From positions 30,269,797-30,333,796 of the forward strand of contig NC_092241.1 in the NCBI RefSeq assembly GCF_036320965.1: a stretch of DNA of 64,000 bases. The letters run 5' to 3'. The stretch comes from Panulirus ornatus. Its lineage: Eukaryota > Arthropoda > Malacostraca > Decapoda > Palinuridae. The position numbers were made by a program, and so were the translations under genes. The notes beneath the pieces are model-generated. The model did not search any database and was not told the origin of the DNA. It saw only the letters and a program-made list of their open reading frames with translations. Every line of letters begins with the position of its first letter. The stretch's first letter is position 1. Of this stretch, positions 59,061-64,000 are shown piece after piece.

Positions 59061-60640
59061 ATCTCTTCCATCCTCCGGCACAACAGCCGGCAAGAATATA
59101 GCTAAGAGAGTGCTCCATTGAGGATGAAAAGGATATGCTACCATATGGCATAGATATGTTACAGAAAGGTGTGAAAGGATATATTGCTCTCTTCTACTAC
59201 TTATTCAGGAAATTTCCGAGAGGAGCCTCAGATCTGAAAAAGTTGTCATTGTATCCTAAAATGAACTTTAGTTTATAACAGATATCACTGAAGCATTTCA
59301 TACCATCCTTCGTTTTTACTCTATATCTCTGATTATGTAACTTCACAATTCGTTTGTTTTACGATATACATCTTGGTATTGTTCTGCATATCTAAAGTCA
59401 TTACTGTTTTTTCTTTTAATTCTAATAGTGGCTTAACAGGCATTTTTATCTTTGCGATTTTGTCATTTTTTCACCAAAATGCTTCCCTTTGTATTTGTGT
59501 ACTATGAAGTCTACTTACATGTCTCTGACCACTCCATCTGTTTGTCTAAATCCCTCTGAATCCTTTCGCAGTCTGACTAGGAGGGGGTTAGGAGGTTCTT
59601 GTGTTGGGATGAAGCAAGGGATAGATGTCTGGAGGAAGTCTAAAGGGGGATTTAGTGGGTTATGAGGGCGGTTACGGCGAGGTTAATGGACGCTCAGAGG
59701 GTTTAAGAGAGAACGGAAACAAGGGAAGGAGATGGCAGACCTCAAAACTCGGGGACGCTGCACCTGAGCAAGGCATCAGGACACAGAGCAACATTGGTAT
59801 TCAGTGTCACCGAATCTCTCGTTAAGTCGCACCTGCTCCTTCGCATGCTGCCAACGCAGCAAAGACTGTTTCTTGGGCTGGTTACCAACTGTGTACATTC
59901 TCTTTATTAACATTTTCACCGTCATCCCAAGTGATAGTTGTGATAAAGATACCCATTGGTCTAATGGTTATTGTGGATGCTTATTTAAGTGGTTGTTATG
60001 GTTATGGTAGCCTACTCGAGGACTGTGTGTATCTAATGCCTGGTAAGGAAATAGTTATGGTGGTTAGCTGCTGGAGGTGATGGCGACTGTCTGTTTGATG
60101 AGTCACTTCAATCTGCATCCTGGAATGGTTCTGCGAAGCTGTTTTAAGGGCAGCAAAGAAACGTGTATATCTGTTTAGTTAGTCTGATAGCATTTATCTC
60201 GATTCAAGTTTCAGTTACAACCCCAATTCCAGATACCTGAAAAAGACGACTTGTCGAGAGTGTGATATTCAGATAGGCTGGGAATATTGGACCACATTGT
60301 CTTTCTAAGTTCCACAATTACACCTATCTACCTGCCTACCTGAAACCGTGGTTGGCACGTTACACGTTGCTGGACGTACACATCCTGTTGCGGAACACAA
60401 TCATAGAGCAAATTGGCTTCTCCACTTTCTAATGTTAGTAATCTATGTATGTATATTTTGTTTGTGATTTTGGGACAGGGTTGTCACAATGTGAGTAACA
60501 ACGATGATCACACCACTCGAGGGAGGTGTAGTGACTAGTCCGGTGACGCGTTATACAGGAAAGAGGCTACTGTAGATATAGGCATCACTAGCAGACAGTG
60601 CAGGAAAACAGAGCGTCGGGGAGAATGTTGGACATTATGT
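59061..60640. other. No gene seen
   Basis: Unique DNA, with some GG-rich text at 59580-59770 (GGAGGAAGTCTAAAGGGGG). The 66- and 68-codon ORFs there lack recognisable motifs. Confidence 0.35.
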
Positions 60641-60649
60641 CTTTTGGAA

Positions 60650-60850
60650 ATGTGTGTGTGTGTGTGTGATAAAAAGCCAAAGGGACGAAAGGGAAATGAT
60701 TAGGATCATAGAGAGAGAGGGAATGAGGGCATCCAGGTGGTGTACAAGCGCCTTCAGACGACAAAATGGCGGGCGGTGTATGTGTGTGGCGCCACAAGAC
60801 GACCTTCACTCCGCCCTTCCTCCACCACGCGCACACCCTGCTATCCTGCC
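60650..60850 (-). repeat. Dispersed repeat, copy 2
   Basis: The minus strand reads GGCAGGATAGCAGGGTGTGC, GCGTGGTGGAGGAAGGGCGG, GTCTTGTGGCGCCACACACA, GCCCGCCATTTTGTCGTCTG and ACCACCTGGATGCC, matching 31327-31500. A short CA run (plus-strand TG, 60651-60669) lies at its other end. Confidence 0.75.
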
Positions 60851-61609
60851 ATAATACAAACAAAATCTATAATATCAGCATAAGGAAGATACATAACGTA
60901 ATGTGATCTATTGACCGGCCTTCCCAATTCCTTTACCTTTTTTTAGCGCTCCCTTCACCATTTCTCGCCCCTCTCTACCCTTCATTCCCTCTTCCTTTTC
61001 CAATACCTCACCATCTTCCTACATTACACTACCTTATAGCACAGCTTACATAGCGAGATTCAGACGACTGCTCCTCTAACGTAGAAATGCAAGAAGTGGG
61101 AGGGAGGAGGTGAAAGGAGAGAATAACAAAATGGCAGCAGAGGTGACAGGAAGCAGACCAGACACCTGGTGGGTCTAAGGGCATGAGACGAGTGCCATAC
61201 CTCTCTACATGGTAATGATTAAAGGCGGTAGGGAGGATGATGAACTGATTACAGAGGTGAGACGAAGACAAATAAAGCAAAAAAGACAGGTAAGCAGATG
61301 TCGAAGGCATGCAGTGGAAAACAAGAAGGAAAGTACAAAAAAAAATGGGAGGAGTATCCATGTGTATAGGTAATATAGAATTGAAGGACTGTGAGAGAGT
61401 ATGAGATGAGGATCAATCCAAGTTATTCCAAGCATTACGCTTCAATCTAAGTTACTATGCGCGCGTGTAACCAGGACCCTGAAAACTTATCTGACTATGA
61501 ATCAGAGGTTGTCAGTCTTTTGTCAGGTGGGGCGCATCAGAAGACTTGCGCACCAGACCAGATGACCCAGGGCAAAGGAGATTACTGTGAGATATATAAC
61601 GTCATACAG
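60851..61609. other. No gene seen
   Basis: A pyrimidine-rich patch (60920-61040) is followed by purine-rich DNA. The 110- and 76-codon minus ORFs across 61029-61435 are composition-driven, and no domain is visible. Confidence 0.3.
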
Positions 61610-62390
61610 TATTGGCGCGATGCAGGAGATAAGGACGATTTCGGGCTATTAGTGGATGATGTGAAATGGTGACTGGGTAGTGCTGGATGAGCGAGGACTA
61701 TGTGCGCCTGATGACGTGGATGTGGCACAGTGTTGGTGTGGTGGTGACGGAACAGAGGTGTTAATGGATGATCAGAAATGATGTCTCCTTGATGGTGGTT
61801 GGTGTGAAGCAGCGCTAGGGAGACAGTAGACGGTATGGGGGGTCGTGTTGGCATGGTGGTGAGATGTTGCGGGAAAGTGATGGTGATGGAAGAGGTTACA
61901 GAATGGTGTCGATATGGCGGATCTGGATGTGAGACAGTGCTCGTGTGGATGGGAAACGATGTTCAACGGTGATGAAGTGGTTGTAGATGGTCTAGGATGC
62001 TGTTTGAATGATGTTGGAAGATGTGGACGGTGCTACATAGTAGGTGATGTAGGATGCTGTAATCTGGATGATCATGGACAAATATCAGAATGTTGGCCGA
62101 CGATGCATAATGGTGTGAGGGTTTGCTAAACGATTCAGAGGATTTCCAAAGCAGTGGTGGATGATGGGATTCGACAGTCGATATTTTATGATGTCAAATT
62201 GGTACGGGATGAAATGAGACGGGGTTCAGACGGAAGCCAATTGTGTAGGGTGGTGTCGGTGTGGTGACGGATGATGTGAAACGTTGTCAGAAGGAGCAAG
62301 TAGATGAGGCTGGAATGTGTCTTTAAGGTGCTGAATGACAGAAGACACTACCAGAATAGTGGTCGATGATATCTGAGAGTGATATTATGT
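61610..62390. repeat. Decayed minisatellite, ~35-40 bp unit
   Basis: Phrases such as GTGTTGGTGTGGTGGTGACGG, ATGATGTGAAATGGTG and GGTGTCGGTGTGGTGACGGA recur with a drifting period and fade rightward. H/P/T-rich minus-strand ORFs here (64 and 90 codons) are by-products. Confidence 0.55.
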
Positions 62391-63039
<649 letters not shown>

Positions 63040-63099
63040 ATGTTCAGCGGAGAGTGATCACTTGTGTCTGATACCACAACGACTTCCTACTGTTACCCT

Positions 63100-63340
63100 G
63101 TTTTGATCTGATCTGCAATGAGCTGGCAATGGCGTCCTGTGCCTCAGTGACCTGTCCCTGGCGTCCTTTTCAGCAATCACCCAGTGTTAGTGTCTTGTTC
63201 TGATGGCAATGGTGTCCTGTTCTGTGATGACCTGGTGCCTGTCTTCCATTTTGTGATGACCCATTTCTGGCGTTTCTATTGTGAGTAGCAATGGAGTGAC
63301 TACCCTCTGGTGTCCTATCTCCCAGTGGCTTCATCCTATG
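63100..63340. repeat. Decayed minisatellite, ~35 bp unit
   Basis: GGCAATGGCGTCCTGTGCC, GGCAATGGTGTCCTGTTCTG and GTGATGACCTGGTGCCTGTC-like phrases recur about six times. Confidence 0.55.
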
Positions 63341-64000
63341 CAAAAACCTTGGCAAAAATGGCATCACCAATCCCCCCACAGGCTGCACAAGGTCTGGTCA
63401 TCTAACTAGCTGATGTTGTGGTTGACCACAAAATTACATCTAATTACTACTTGGCAGCATAATGCTAGAAATGTCAGTCATACGCGCAAACATCGTATGA
63501 AGTACTGGAGACTTCCACTTTTACTGTCATATCTTTCAAATTATAGAGTACTCTATTCATATGACTGTGAGAAAGTAAAGGGTATAGATAAGGAATGGTA
63601 GTACGGAAAATAATGAATAATTGTCTTATAGGAACAATCTAGGAAAAACAAAGTATAAAATCTGTTATAGAAACTACAGAAGTCTAACGAAGATATAGAG
63701 TTAGACATTTGGTGTTGATACCAACCTAGGACAGTAAATTTATATGGCCGATGATAAAGTTATCAAACCCAAAAACGAATTCCCTGTAGGTGCTGGTACT
63801 TGCCATCAGAAATTGCCTAAAGAACCATAGGTATAACAGAAGCTGCAGTTAACATGGGGTTAAAATGTATAGATGACGTATGTTATCTCTACCGTCAAGT
63901 TGGAAAAAGAAAAAGAAAAATCAGTTCTCCAACCTGATAGCAGGGGACGCCAGTGCCGCAGTTCCTGTGCCACTGACTGAATGGATCAACGTATGACTCA
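63341..64000. other. No gene seen to window end
   Basis: Unique AT-rich DNA with one 62-codon ORF (63413-63601) lacking motifs. No feature obviously crosses the window edge. Confidence 0.35.

Overview
This looks like non-coding, repeat-dense DNA from an animal nuclear genome, most probably a decapod crustacean. Supporting signs are very dense, long dinucleotide arrays (CA, TA, GA), 5'-truncated non-LTR retrotransposons, tRNA-derived SINEs and many old tandem arrays. There is no operon-like gene packing, no rRNA or functional tRNA gene, and no ORF recognisable as a cellular protein. The decapod call rests on my memory of two repeat families common in lobster, crayfish and shrimp sequence: the 3' end of the retrotransposon at 50.7-51.5 kb and the TA-tailed repeat at 15.3 kb. 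It was not checked against a database.

Layout. 0-3.2 kb: a decayed short-period array, a retrotransposon 3' end, and a second, deletion-riddled copy of the first kilobase (1.95-2.65 kb) that may be an assembly artefact. 3.2-9.4 kb: mostly unique or purine/pyrimidine-biased DNA with microsatellites and one unrecognised ORF at 7.3 kb. 9.4-12.1 kb: a decayed but nearly full-length CR1-like LINE (endonuclease, reverse transcriptase, C-terminal domain) on the minus strand, interrupted by two head-to-head tRNA-derived SINEs that form a 70-bp-arm hairpin. 13.9-15.8 kb: nested SINEs, LINE ends and TA arrays. 16.4-16.9 kb: a possible terminal coding exon. 17.7 kb: another SINE. 24.3-24.9 kb: a SINE-derived tandem array with GA spacers. 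26.4-30.5 kb: two Jockey-like reverse transcriptase remnants. 31-45 kb: a series of decayed minisatellites, one SINE with a CA tail, and one member of a CCAAT-rich dispersed repeat. 46-51.6 kb: AAT and ATGT arrays, then a 5'-truncated RTE-like LINE whose C-terminal reading frame is still open. 53.4-54.7 kb: a large 22-bp minisatellite with higher-order structure, followed by a cluster of CACGTG-bearing repeats. 55.6-57.3 kb: a LINE fragment and the second CCAAT-rich repeat. 57-64 kb: unique DNA, further decayed arrays and a GA tract.

How it works together. The parts are explained by transposition and tandem expansion, not by a gene pathway. Many microsatellites sit exactly at the 3' tails of SINEs and LINEs, so retrotransposition seeded them. 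I found no new defence, metabolic or regulatory system. The observations most worth a second look are the SINE hairpin, the pair of ~500-bp CCAAT-rich paralogous elements, the SINE-derived GA-spaced array, the noisy duplication near 2 kb and the candidate exons.
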